Source: Flavobacterium sp.
Lineage (GTDB): Bacteria; Bacteroidota; Bacteroidia; Flavobacteriales; Flavobacteriaceae
Direction of reading: 5' to 3'
DNA: 64,000 nucleotides
NCBI RefSeq assembly: GCF_027531705.1
Contig: NZ_JAPZSP010000021.1
Coordinates: forward strand, 62,001-126,000
The notes beneath the pieces are model-generated. The model saw nothing but the letters and a program-made list of their open reading frames with translations, searched no databases and was not told where the DNA came from. The position numbers and the translations under genes were made by a program. Below, one piece after another: positions 43,586 to 51,864 of this stretch (its first letter is position 1; the number at the start of each line of letters is the position of its first letter).

Positions 43586-44608
43586 ATGAACGAGAATTTA
43601 GACCCAACCAATACCAATTATAATTCTGAAGAACTTGATCTCGAAAAAAGATTGAGACCGTTGTCTTTTGACGATTTTGCAGGTCAAGATCAAATTTTAG
43701 ATAATTTAAAAGTTTTTGTTGAAGCTGCCAATCAAAGAAATGAGGCACTAGACCATGCACTTTTTCATGGTCCACCAGGGTTAGGAAAAACAACATTGGC
43801 TAATATTTTAGCAAATGAATTAGGCGTTGGAATCAAAATTACTTCTGGACCTGTTCTAGACAAACCAGGCGATTTAGCAGGCTTACTTACCAATCTTGAA
43901 GAAAGAGACGTTTTATTTATAGATGAAATTCATCGATTGAGCCCCGTTGTTGAAGAATATTTGTATTCAGCCATGGAGGATTTCAAAATTGATATTATGA
44001 TTGAATCTGGACCAAATGCTAGGACGGTTCAAATCAACTTAAATCCTTTTACTTTAGTTGGAGCAACAACTCGTTCAGGTTTATTAACAGCTCCAATGAG
44101 AGCGCGTTTCGGAATTCAAAGTCGTTTGCAATACTACAATACCGAACTTTTGACCACTATTGTTCAACGAAGTTCTTCAATTTTAAAAATGCCCATTACC
44201 ATGGAAGCTGCTATCGAAATTGCGGGTAGAAGTCGTGGTACGCCTCGAATTGCCAATGCAATGTTGAGACGTGTTAGAGATTTTGCTCAAATAAAAGGCA
44301 ACGGAAAAATTGATATTGAAATTGCCAAATATTCATTAAAAGCATTAAATGTTGACGCACATGGTTTGGACGAAATGGATAACAAAATTCTAAACACTAT
44401 TATTGATAAATTCAAGGGTGGGCCAGTAGGTCTATCAACACTAGCAACTGCAGTTTCTGAAAGTAGTGAAACTATTGAAGAAGTTTACGAACCTTTTTTA
44501 ATTCAAGAAGGGTTTATAATGCGAACTCCGCGCGGACGAGAAGTTACCGAAAAGGCATATAAGCATTTAGGGAAAATAAAACTAAATACACAAGGTGGAT
44601 TATTTTAG
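43586..44608 (+). CDS. ruvB: Holliday junction branch migration helicase RuvB
   Basis: 340 aa AAA+ ATPase with Walker [11 protein letters not shown], Walker [10 protein letters not shown], sensor 1 VGATTRSG, and the C-terminal winged helix ([15 protein letters not shown], then RTPRGREVT). RuvB drives branch migration with RuvA. The ATG at 43586 (MNENLDPTN) is preferred to the GTG two codons upstream, because it lies directly after the -7 element. queG starts 2 bp after the stop. Confidence 0.97.
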   Translation: MNENLDPTNTNYNSEELDLEKRLRPLSFDDFAGQDQILDNLKVFVEAANQRNEALDHALFHGPPGLGKTTLANILANELGVGIKITSGPVLDKPGDLAGLLTNLEERDVLFIDEIHRLSPVVEEYLYSAMEDFKIDIMIESGPNARTVQINLNPFTLVGATTRSGLLTAPMRARFGIQSRLQYYNTELLTTIVQRSSSILKMPITMEAAIEIAGRSRGTPRIANAMLRRVRDFAQIKGNGKIDIEIAKYSLKALNVDAHGLDEMDNKILNTIIDKFKGGPVGLSTLATAVSESSETIEEVYEPFLIQEGFIMRTPRGREVTEKAYKHLGKIKLNTQGGLF

Positions 44609-44610
44609 AT

Positions 44611-45534
44611 TTGATAAATAATAAAGAAAAATACAGCCAATTGATTAAAGCCGAATCCAAAAGACTCGGCTTTCTTTCTTGTGGAATTTCTAAAGCTGAA
44701 TTTCTGGAAGAAGAAGCACCACGATTAGAGAATTGGTTGAGTAATAATTATCATGGTCAAATGAATTATATGGAAAATCATTTTGACAAAAGATTAAATC
44801 CTACTTTATTAGTTGAAGATGCCAAAAGTGTTATATCATTATTGCTAAATTACTATCCTTCTGAAATTCAAAATGAAGAAAGTTATAAAATTTCTAAATA
44901 TGCTTACGGTAAAGATTATCATTTTGTAATAAAAGAAAAACTAAAAGAGCTTCTTCATTTTATTCAAACTAAAATTGGCGATGTTTCAGGAAGAGCATTT
45001 GTAGATTCTGCACCAGTTTTAGACAAGGCATGGGCTGCCAAAAGCGGTTTGGGTTGGATAGGGAAAAACTCAAATCTCATAACGCAAAAAGTAGGTTCTT
45101 TCTACTTTATTGCAGAATTAATTGTTGATTTAGATTTAGAATATGACCATGCAACAACCGACCATTGTGGCACATGCACAGCCTGTATTGATGCATGTCC
45201 AACAGAAGCAATTGTGGCGCCTTATCAAGTAGATGGAAGTAAGTGTATTTCTTATTTCACTATAGAACTTAAAGATAATTTGCCTCAAGAAATGAAAAGT
45301 AAATTTGACGATTGGATGTTTGGGTGCGATGTTTGCCAAGATGTTTGCCCGTGGAATCGTTTTTCACAATCGCATAACGAACCTTTGTTCAATCCAAATC
45401 CGGAATTACTATCTTTTTCAAAAAAAGATTGGGAAGAAATAACCAAAGAAACATTTGATAAAGTCTTCAAAAATTCGGCGGTAAAAAGGACTAAATTAGA
45501 AGGTTTAAAAAGAAATGTTACTTTCCTAAAGTAG
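44611..45534 (+). CDS. queG: Epoxyqueuosine reductase QueG
   Basis: 307 aa. It converts epoxyqueuosine to queuosine in tRNA with a cobalamin cofactor and two [4Fe-4S] clusters. Seen: the [24 protein letters not shown] core, and the ferredoxin-like [12 protein letters not shown] and [11 protein letters not shown] motifs. The start is TTG at 44611, 2 bp after the ruvB stop; the first ATG would remove about 50 conserved residues ([20 protein letters not shown]), so TTG is accepted. It overlaps the convergent lacI-type gene by 17 bp. Confidence 0.94.
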   Translation: MINNKEKYSQLIKAESKRLGFLSCGISKAEFLEEEAPRLENWLSNNYHGQMNYMENHFDKRLNPTLLVEDAKSVISLLLNYYPSEIQNEESYKISKYAYGKDYHFVIKEKLKELLHFIQTKIGDVSGRAFVDSAPVLDKAWAAKSGLGWIGKNSNLITQKVGSFYFIAELIVDLDLEYDHATTDHCGTCTACIDACPTEAIVAPYQVDGSKCISYFTIELKDNLPQEMKSKFDDWMFGCDVCQDVCPWNRFSQSHNEPLFNPNPELLSFSKKDWEEITKETFDKVFKNSAVKRTKLEGLKRNVTFLK

Positions 45535-46540
45535 ATTCGCGAGCAATAATACCCGTTTCTAATTCAACAGTTTTGTATTTGAAAATAGTTTCTGATTTAT
45601 GCTGCATTTCTTCAAACAATAAGTCGAATGATTTCACACCCATTTCATAACCTGGTTGGTCTATTGTACTTAATTTGGGAGTGATAACTTGTCCCATAAA
45701 CCAATTACTAAACCCAATTACCTTTACTTGTTCAGGGATTTTTACGTTTATTTCGTTTAGATAGGTTATGGCGCCAACAGCAACCATATCGGTTACGGCA
45801 AAAATTCCATCAACATCTGGATGTTCGTTTAGCAATTGCTTGGTAAATTCATATCCTTCATCAAATCCTGCACCTTTGCAAGTGTAAACAAGACTAGCGT
45901 CAAATGGAATGTTGTTTCTTTCCAATGTTTTTTTATAACCTAAAAAACGGTCAACCGAATTTTGAGGATTCAATGGACCACGAATATGGGCTATTTTTTT
46001 GCAACCAACACTAATAAGATGTTCCACTGCATCACTTGCTGCTTTTTGGTCATTAATAATCACTTTTGAGCAATTGATAAGTTTAGAAATTTTATCAAAT
46101 AATACTAGCGGAACCCCACGACGTTGAATCTCTTTTATATGTTCATCATCATTTGAATCGTTAGATAATGAAATCAAAATACCATCAACACGCTTGTTTA
46201 ATAGCATTTCAATTTGTTTTATCTCCATTTCTAGTGATTCGTTCGACTGCACAATGATAACTAAATAACCATGTTTTTCTGCTTCATCAATAATGCCATT
46301 AATTACGCTTGAAAAGAAATGATGCACCACTTCTGGTATAACCAATCCTATAGTTTTTGATTCTTTTGTACGAAGATTTACTGCAAAACTGTTGGGAGTA
46401 AAGTGCAATGATTTTGCCAATTCTAAAACGGAATTTCGTGTTTTTTCACTTACATCAGGGTAATTTTTAAGTGCTTTAGAAACCGTTGTAATAGAAATGC
46501 CAAGTTTAGATGCAATTTCTTTAAGCGTTATATCTTTCAT
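45518..46540 (-). CDS. LacI-family transcriptional regulator
   Basis: 340 aa. The N-terminal helix-turn-helix ([20 protein letters not shown], about 4-23) and the hinge with the leucine that wedges between central CpG bases (NSFAVNLRT) are intact, followed by a periplasmic-binding-protein-like sugar-sensing domain (about 60-335, [10 protein letters not shown] and [11 protein letters not shown]). The nearby palindromes CGAAAACGTTTTCG at 51770 and 54044 have the CG-centred form of LacI-type operators and are the likely targets, making this the regulator of the alpha-glucoside genes. It acts at a distance of about 5 kb within the locus. No operator is seen upstream of itself. Confidence 0.94.
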   Translation of the reverse strand: MKDITLKEIASKLGISITTVSKALKNYPDVSEKTRNSVLELAKSLHFTPNSFAVNLRTKESKTIGLVIPEVVHHFFSSVINGIIDEAEKHGYLVIIVQSNESLEMEIKQIEMLLNKRVDGILISLSNDSNDDEHIKEIQRRGVPLVLFDKISKLINCSKVIINDQKAASDAVEHLISVGCKKIAHIRGPLNPQNSVDRFLGYKKTLERNNIPFDASLVYTCKGAGFDEGYEFTKQLLNEHPDVDGIFAVTDMVAVGAITYLNEINVKIPEQVKVIGFSNWFMGQVITPKLSTIDQPGYEMGVKSFDLLFEEMQHKSETIFKYKTVELETGIIARESTLGK

Positions 46541-46731
46541 AAAATGAAAATCAATTTGGGAAAAAAAATTTTCTCGAATGTATAAATTATTATTAGAATA
46601 ATGCTTGTTTTATTTTGATTTATATGTTAAAATAGCGCATTTGTATTAAACAATACCTACTTTTATCACAGTTATGATGTTAAAAATCCAAAATTTATTG
46701 ATATTTAAAATATAATAAAGTTTTTATTTAA

Positions 46732-46768
46732 TAAAAAACAGTCTAAAAAATTATTTAAAGACTGTTTT
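46732..46768 (-). terminator. Terminator of the haloperoxidase operon
   Basis: A 10-bp stem AAAACAGTCT/AGACTGTTTT (46735-46744, 46759-46768) with minus-strand T tract. The remaining 190 bp up to the LacI start hold nothing further recognised. Confidence 0.7.
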
Positions 46769-46792
46769 TTAAAAATTGTATAAAAAAACTAT

Positions 46793-48334
46793 TTATTCTG
46801 CACCATCAATTGTTGCTCTGGTTACGGCAAAATTTCCAACATTTTCACCAAGTACTAATCCAGCTTCACAATCGCTTCTGTAGTGAATAGCACCATATAA
46901 TCTTGACATTGATGCTTCGCTAGCCATAGCTTGATATTCTTGCGCTTTTGATGGAATAAAATGCGATAAAACAGTTGCTGCTGCACCGCTAAAAGTAGAA
47001 TGTCCCGAAACATACGCAGGAAAATTAGGAACTCCCGTCAACGTTTTTATAGATGGATTCATTTGAGTAGGTCTTGGATTGAAATAGAAATACTTTGCTT
47101 CCCAACAACTAATGGCTGCATCCATCATAGCAAGATTTAAAAGTGCCATATTTCTTGCCCAACGTACTTCGCTATAACGTTCATTTACAAAAGATTCACC
47201 AGCAATATGGTTCCAGTGTCCTGGTGGCGTATAAGTGCCAACACCATCAGCCCAAAAAGTTACAATTTGCATGTGTTCGCGAGTAGCATTTTCACTATAG
47301 TTTTTTACTTCATTTAATTCGTCCAAAAATTCTTGAGAATTAGTTGAAGGTGGTGGCAATGGACGATTGGCAACTACATCTGCAGGTGTCATAAGGAAAG
47401 ATTTTACATTTCCAAATAATGGTAGCATTGGTGGTCGCGCAGGAATATCTAATGAAATCCAAGGTGTTTCACCATTAGCAATTGCATTTGCTTCAAGTTG
47501 TGACCAAAGAGTTTGATTTCCAATAGCTGCACCAGCACCATCAGATGATGCTCTAGTTATATATTTTGCAGCAATTTTTCTACCAAGGACAACACCAGCA
47601 TCAATATCGCTTCTAACGTTGGCACCACATAGAATTCTGTATAATTTTTGCTCATCTGCTTTTTCTTGAATAAAGGCAATTTCGGTTGGAAAAAGTAGTT
47701 TTAAAATCTCAACGGTTACGCCAGCCAATGCACCATCTTCTGAAGGATATGAAGGCAATGGACTTTTAGGCACCATAACATTAATTCCTGCATCAATAGT
47801 AAACGGAGCTACACGGTTATACAATTTTTTATAATGCCAAGTAGCTACCATAGCATCATATTGTGCAGCACTAACATAAGCATAAGCACGAGCAGCAAAA
47901 GGTGGATTAGAAAATGGAAATTGTGGATTTGCAAACGGATTTGTCGGAGATGGTGTCGGATATGTTCCATCTTCGTTCTGATAAGGCGGACGATTATGAC
48001 GTGCCACCAAAGTTTGCATAATTTCGTTCCAACGTAAAACACCACCAACACTCCAATAATTAATTATTCGTTTTTGATCTGAAGTTAAATTCGCTTGATA
48101 GCTTTTTATCTCATTTATTTCTCTAGTAAAAGCTGGCGAGTTTGAAGCGATTGGTGCATCTATCGAAAATTCGTCTGGAGCTGTCAGTAAAATCGGCATC
48201 CATGTTCCAGCTAATTCATCATGATTTATAGGATTTAGTTGTGGATATAATTCATTTCGTTCTACTATATCTTTATCACAAGAAACAAATAATAATGTAA
48301 TAGTGAGAATTGTTATTGTATATAAATTTTTCAT
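46793..48334 (-). CDS. Vanadium-dependent haloperoxidase-type PAP2 lipoprotein
   Basis: 513 aa. Lipobox FVSC with C19, so membrane-anchored. The complete haloperoxidase/PAP2 phosphate-vanadate site is present: K414 and R421 in KYFYFNPRP, S443-G444-H445 in YVSGHS, and R478 with H484 in SRLYGAIHYRSD. Family members either oxidise halides with vanadate and peroxide or are acid phosphatases of the same fold; the sequence cannot separate the two, although length and domain organisation fit the haloperoxidase group. The outer-membrane barrel gene precedes it with a 1-bp gap, forming an operon. It sits inside the glucoside locus without an obvious link. Confidence 0.85.
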   Translation of the reverse strand: MKNLYTITILTITLLFVSCDKDIVERNELYPQLNPINHDELAGTWMPILLTAPDEFSIDAPIASNSPAFTREINEIKSYQANLTSDQKRIINYWSVGGVLRWNEIMQTLVARHNRPPYQNEDGTYPTPSPTNPFANPQFPFSNPPFAARAYAYVSAAQYDAMVATWHYKKLYNRVAPFTIDAGINVMVPKSPLPSYPSEDGALAGVTVEILKLLFPTEIAFIQEKADEQKLYRILCGANVRSDIDAGVVLGRKIAAKYITRASSDGAGAAIGNQTLWSQLEANAIANGETPWISLDIPARPPMLPLFGNVKSFLMTPADVVANRPLPPPSTNSQEFLDELNEVKNYSENATREHMQIVTFWADGVGTYTPPGHWNHIAGESFVNERYSEVRWARNMALLNLAMMDAAISCWEAKYFYFNPRPTQMNPSIKTLTGVPNFPAYVSGHSTFSGAAATVLSHFIPSKAQEYQAMASEASMSRLYGAIHYRSDCEAGLVLGENVGNFAVTRATIDGAE

Positions 48335-48335
48335 G

Positions 48336-49241
48336 TTATTTTGTTTTAAAATCGATTAAATAAAATATACCACCATAAAAGCTATCTGTTTGCCCAACAT
48401 TTCGACCCGATGTAACGTGATTTAATCCTGCGATTAAGGCTAGTTCTGGCATTTTTTTGAATGTATATTTTGTGTTCAATCCAATTTTGGTCATATTCAT
48501 AGTATTACTTGGAAAAGGCATATTATTGGTAGTAATGTCAAAAGTATCGCCAGTTGTAAGTGAAGTGTCAAATAGTAATTCGGCAATTAATCTTGAAGTT
48601 CTATAACCTATTCGAGCATTTCCGTTTATCATATTTGGCATGTCAACTTGGTTGGTATAATGCATAGATGTTGTATAGTACACATTTCTATCAATTTCTA
48701 TATTGTATCTTTTGATGTAAGCTGCTGAAATTGTTGCAAAAAATTTATCCCATTGTAAATCGCCCATTCCTCTTATTGAAAGCGTTTTACTTCTTAAACC
48801 AATTGATAATGGTAAATAATCGGCAACATAATCACTAACAGGTGTTGAAGCACCAGCAATTGCATAAAAAGATACAATTTTGTTTCCAAACTCTTTTTCA
48901 TAAGGCATGTATTTTAGAAAAAGAGACAAATCTTGAACTCCTTTTTGACCCATCATGGTTCCAGCCGAAGCATTTGTTTTTACATAAGGCAACGAAACAA
49001 TCGCGTTAAGTTTATTTGATATTCCATAGTTACAGTTGACTGCTATTTTTTGAGTTGAAACTGTTCCGAAGTTGCCATTTTCTCTTTTAAAAGTACCTTC
49101 CCAGTAGTTATCCCAACTACTGTATTCATAGACAGCACCCGAGCATAATTGTTTTTTGCTCATCATAATGCCGTCAATTTCTGTTTGTGCACATAGATGT
49201 TGCCCTGCCCAAATTAGGCAAAGAATATATATTTTTTTCAT
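48336..49241 (-). CDS. Outer-membrane beta-barrel protein, partner of the haloperoxidase
   Basis: 301 aa. Signal peptide (MKKIYILCLIWAGQHLCAQ). The rest shows alternating amphipathic strands (AVNCNYGISNKLNAIVSLPYV, FFATISAAYIKRYNI, TKYTFKKMPELALIAGLNH) typical of a small porin or transporter-like barrel, ending in FYGGIFYLIDFKTK. Such barrel plus haloperoxidase pairs recur in Flavobacteria by memory of the gene pattern. It runs 1 bp before the haloperoxidase gene. The substrate is unknown. Confidence 0.72.
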   Translation of the reverse strand: MKKIYILCLIWAGQHLCAQTEIDGIMMSKKQLCSGAVYEYSSWDNYWEGTFKRENGNFGTVSTQKIAVNCNYGISNKLNAIVSLPYVKTNASAGTMMGQKGVQDLSLFLKYMPYEKEFGNKIVSFYAIAGASTPVSDYVADYLPLSIGLRSKTLSIRGMGDLQWDKFFATISAAYIKRYNIEIDRNVYYTTSMHYTNQVDMPNMINGNARIGYRTSRLIAELLFDTSLTTGDTFDITTNNMPFPSNTMNMTKIGLNTKYTFKKMPELALIAGLNHVTSGRNVGQTDSFYGGIFYLIDFKTK

Positions 49242-49388
49242 TTTTTGAATGTTATTGGTTAGTGGTTTTGAATATTAATTCTTTATTTGAATTACTATCA
49301 AATTGTATTTTTAATGCAAAAAAAAGATACTTCGTCAAAAAACACATTTGTGCCTTATGATGAATTTAATTTTTTGAAATAAATAAGA

Positions 49389-49943
49389 TTAAACAACTTT
49401 TGGAGGAGAAAACAAGGCCATTAGGTAGCCTGCATGAAGTTTCTGCATAAGAAAACGTTCATTAACTAATTTACACGTATTACCAGATAGTGCAAAATTA
49501 AAGTTGTTAGGATTTAACGAAATATAATCTTTTTGAAATGTTTTGAATACTTTTTCAAGCGGTTTTTTGTTCAAAGCTGAATTTTCAAACAAATCATTGT
49601 CGACTAGGTTTTTAAGAAGAATATCTGTAGAATTTTGTTGTTTGTTTGGAAGATAATAAAGTGTAATAATATTGTCTTTGGTTTCTTTTTTGAAAACATG
49701 GTAAACGACATTATTTATAGTAACATTTTCGTTCACATATTCCATTTCAGAATCTTCAACAAATGAATAAATGGAAGCATTTAATTTTAAAACTTTAAAC
49801 TCTGATTCTTTAATATTTTGCATAGCTGCTACCCATTTGTGTTCTTTTTCGAGAGAAAACAACAAGTGACAACCAATTACATTGTATAAAAATGTAGAGG
49901 TTAAAACAAGGAGTAATAATGCTGACGCAATTTTTTTCATCAA
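49389..49943 (-). CDS. Unrecognised exported protein with C-terminal PPK motif
   Basis: 184 aa. A signal-anchor (about 3-25, KKIASALLLLVLTSTFLYNVIG) is followed by a moderately hydrophilic domain with NVTINNVVYHVFKKE and DNIITLYYLPNKQQN strands, and a short C-terminus ending FSPPKVV. I recognise the general build (exported N-terminus plus terminal PPK) from small Bacteroidetes proteins, but have no function for it. It begins 2 bp after the GH13 stop, so it is probably translated with it, and 147 bp before the barrel gene. Whether it belongs functionally to the GH13 enzyme or to the barrel/haloperoxidase pair cannot be decided. Confidence 0.65.
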   Translation of the reverse strand: MMKKIASALLLLVLTSTFLYNVIGCHLLFSLEKEHKWVAAMQNIKESEFKVLKLNASIYSFVEDSEMEYVNENVTINNVVYHVFKKETKDNIITLYYLPNKQQNSTDILLKNLVDNDLFENSALNKKPLEKVFKTFQKDYISLNPNNFNFALSGNTCKLVNERFLMQKLHAGYLMALFSPPKVV

Positions 49944-49945
49944 AT

Positions 49946-51682
49946 TTATTTAATTTCTAAAATAACCGATTCGTAAGGTTTTAAGTTACCGTCACAACTT
50001 GGAGTTTTATAATTTCCAAGTAAAACTTTTGCTTTTTTCAGATTCAAATCAGTTGTAAACATACTTTCTTTTTCTGAAAAATTTAATAAAACTACTATTT
50101 TTTTTCCGTTTAATTCTCGTTGGTATGCAAAAACGGTTGGATTTTCTTTGTCTAATAGTGTGTATGTACCATAAACCAATGTGGGTTCTTTTTTGCGTAA
50201 TTCTACTAATTTTCTAAAATAATTCAATGTTGAATTTTGATCTTTTTCAAGTATTTCCGCATTTATTGAAGTGTAATTTGGATTTACTTTTAGCCAAGGT
50301 TTGCCCGTTGTAAAGCCAGCATTTTTATCAGAATTCCATTGAAAAGGTGTTCTTCCGTTTTCTCTTGAAGTTTGTTTTCTGTCTTCGAGAAATGCTTTTA
50401 AATCACCATTGTTATTTTTTAAAAATTCATATCTGTTTTTGGTATCGACGTCGTTATAATCATCAATACTTTCAAAACGAATATTACTCATTCCTAACTC
50501 ATCACCTTGAAAATAGTACGATGTTCCGCGCATAGTCATTACAAAAGTAGAAAGCATTTTTGAAGAAATCTCTCTAAACTCTGGCGTATCATTTCCAAAC
50601 TTGCTAACCATTCTTGGTTGATCATGGTTTGCCATGAAAATAGAAAGCCATCCTTTGTCCTTGAAGGTTTCATCGTATCTTGAAAAAATCTCTTTGTATT
50701 TTACCAACCCAAAATCTTTTAAATTATAGCCAATATCAACACTTTCAAAGTGATAAGCCATATTTAATTCTTTTCGGTCTTCATCTACAAATTTTAATGC
50801 GGCTTCTGGCGAATCTCCAGCACCTTCGGAAACGCTCATTACATTTGGATAGTTACTCAAAACTTCACGATTCATTTCTTGAATATACTCGTGTAATTTT
50901 GGACCTTTTCCATAATATTTTATAATTTCGGTTGGAATGCCCACAATTTCTTTTGGTAATTCTGGAAAAGTTGGATCTTTTGAGATAAACTGAAAAGCAT
51001 CCATTCGATAGCCATCAACACCTTTATCTAGCCAAAAACGCATGATATCATACAATTCTTCTCGTACTTTTGCATTATTCCAGTTTAAATCGGGTTGCTT
51101 TTTGGAAAAATAATGGAGATAATACGAGTCGGTTGTAGCGTCATATTTCCATGCATTACTATTTACATCAAACCAGCTCCAACGGTAGGGTGGCGTTCCT
51201 TTTTCGGCTGGCCACCAATAGTAATAATCGCGGTATTTATTATCTCTCGATTTTTTACTTTCTTGAAACCAATAATGTTCATCACTACTATGGTTAAAAA
51301 CCAAATCCATCACTAATTTGATGCCTCTGTCGTGCATTCCTTTTAGCAATTGGTCAAAATCTTCCATGGTGCCAAAATCTTTCATGATATTTCTATAATC
51401 GCTAATATCATAACCATTGTCATCGTTGGGAGATTCGTAAATTGGGCTTAGCCAAATAGCATCAATACCTAGACTTTTTAGGTAATCTAATTTTGAAATT
51501 ATTCCTTGCAAATCGCCTATTCCATCGCCATTACTATCTTTAAAACTTCTTGGATATATTTGATAAATAACGGCTTCTTTCCACCATTTTTTGTCAATTT
51601 CTGTATTGTTTTTAGAAACAACAACTTGACTATTTGCCATTGTACTTAGTAAAAATAATATTAGTAATGATTTTAATTTCAT
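49946..51682 (-). CDS. Exported GH13 alpha-glucosidase
   Basis: 578 aa. A signal peptide (ending NSQ, about 1-19) and then the GH13 (beta/alpha)8 barrel (EAVIYQIYPRSFKDSNGDG). Catalytic residues: the nucleophile D228 (GYRMDAFQF), the acid/base E286 (SEGAG), and the stabiliser D354 in NHDQ; the region I motif DLVFNHSS is present. The pattern fits the alpha-glucosidase/oligo-1,6-glucosidase subfamily. Length is normal. It is divergent from GH65 across a LacI-type operator. It would hydrolyse maltooligosaccharide-type substrates in the periplasm. Confidence 0.92.
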   Translation of the reverse strand: MKLKSLLILFLLSTMANSQVVVSKNNTEIDKKWWKEAVIYQIYPRSFKDSNGDGIGDLQGIISKLDYLKSLGIDAIWLSPIYESPNDDNGYDISDYRNIMKDFGTMEDFDQLLKGMHDRGIKLVMDLVFNHSSDEHYWFQESKKSRDNKYRDYYYWWPAEKGTPPYRWSWFDVNSNAWKYDATTDSYYLHYFSKKQPDLNWNNAKVREELYDIMRFWLDKGVDGYRMDAFQFISKDPTFPELPKEIVGIPTEIIKYYGKGPKLHEYIQEMNREVLSNYPNVMSVSEGAGDSPEAALKFVDEDRKELNMAYHFESVDIGYNLKDFGLVKYKEIFSRYDETFKDKGWLSIFMANHDQPRMVSKFGNDTPEFREISSKMLSTFVMTMRGTSYYFQGDELGMSNIRFESIDDYNDVDTKNRYEFLKNNNGDLKAFLEDRKQTSRENGRTPFQWNSDKNAGFTTGKPWLKVNPNYTSINAEILEKDQNSTLNYFRKLVELRKKEPTLVYGTYTLLDKENPTVFAYQRELNGKKIVVLLNFSEKESMFTTDLNLKKAKVLLGNYKTPSCDGNLKPYESVILEIK

Positions 51683-51769
51683 GGATAAAAATAACAGAAA
51701 TTTGGGTCAATTTATATTTTTATTTTATAAAAAATGGTTTAAAAGTCAGTTTCAAGCTATCAATAAAAC

Positions 51770-51783
51770 CGAAAACGTTTTCG
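51770..51783. promoter_or_regulatory. LacI-type operator between GH13 and GH65
   Basis: CGAAAACGTTTTCG, a perfect 14-bp palindrome centred on CG. Its centre is 61.5 bp from the start of the GH65 -7 element (TAAATTTG), nearly the same as at susC (62.5 bp). Confidence 0.75.
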
Positions 51784-51837
51784 ATTGATAAGAAATTACA
51801 CTTTTAGTAATTAATGCTGTTTTAAAAAATAAAACGA

Positions 51838-51845
51838 TAAATTTG
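51838..51845 (+). promoter_or_regulatory. -7 element of the GH65 gene
   Basis: TAAATTTG, a full TAnnTTTG match, 19 bp before the ATG. No TTG stands at the -33 position. Confidence 0.6.
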
Positions 51846-51864
51846 AGGATGAAAATCTATCATT

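Noticed and set aside
46541..46600. Operator upstream of the LacI-family gene itself
   Set aside because: The AT-rich semi-palindrome there lacks the central CG and the CGAAAA arms.
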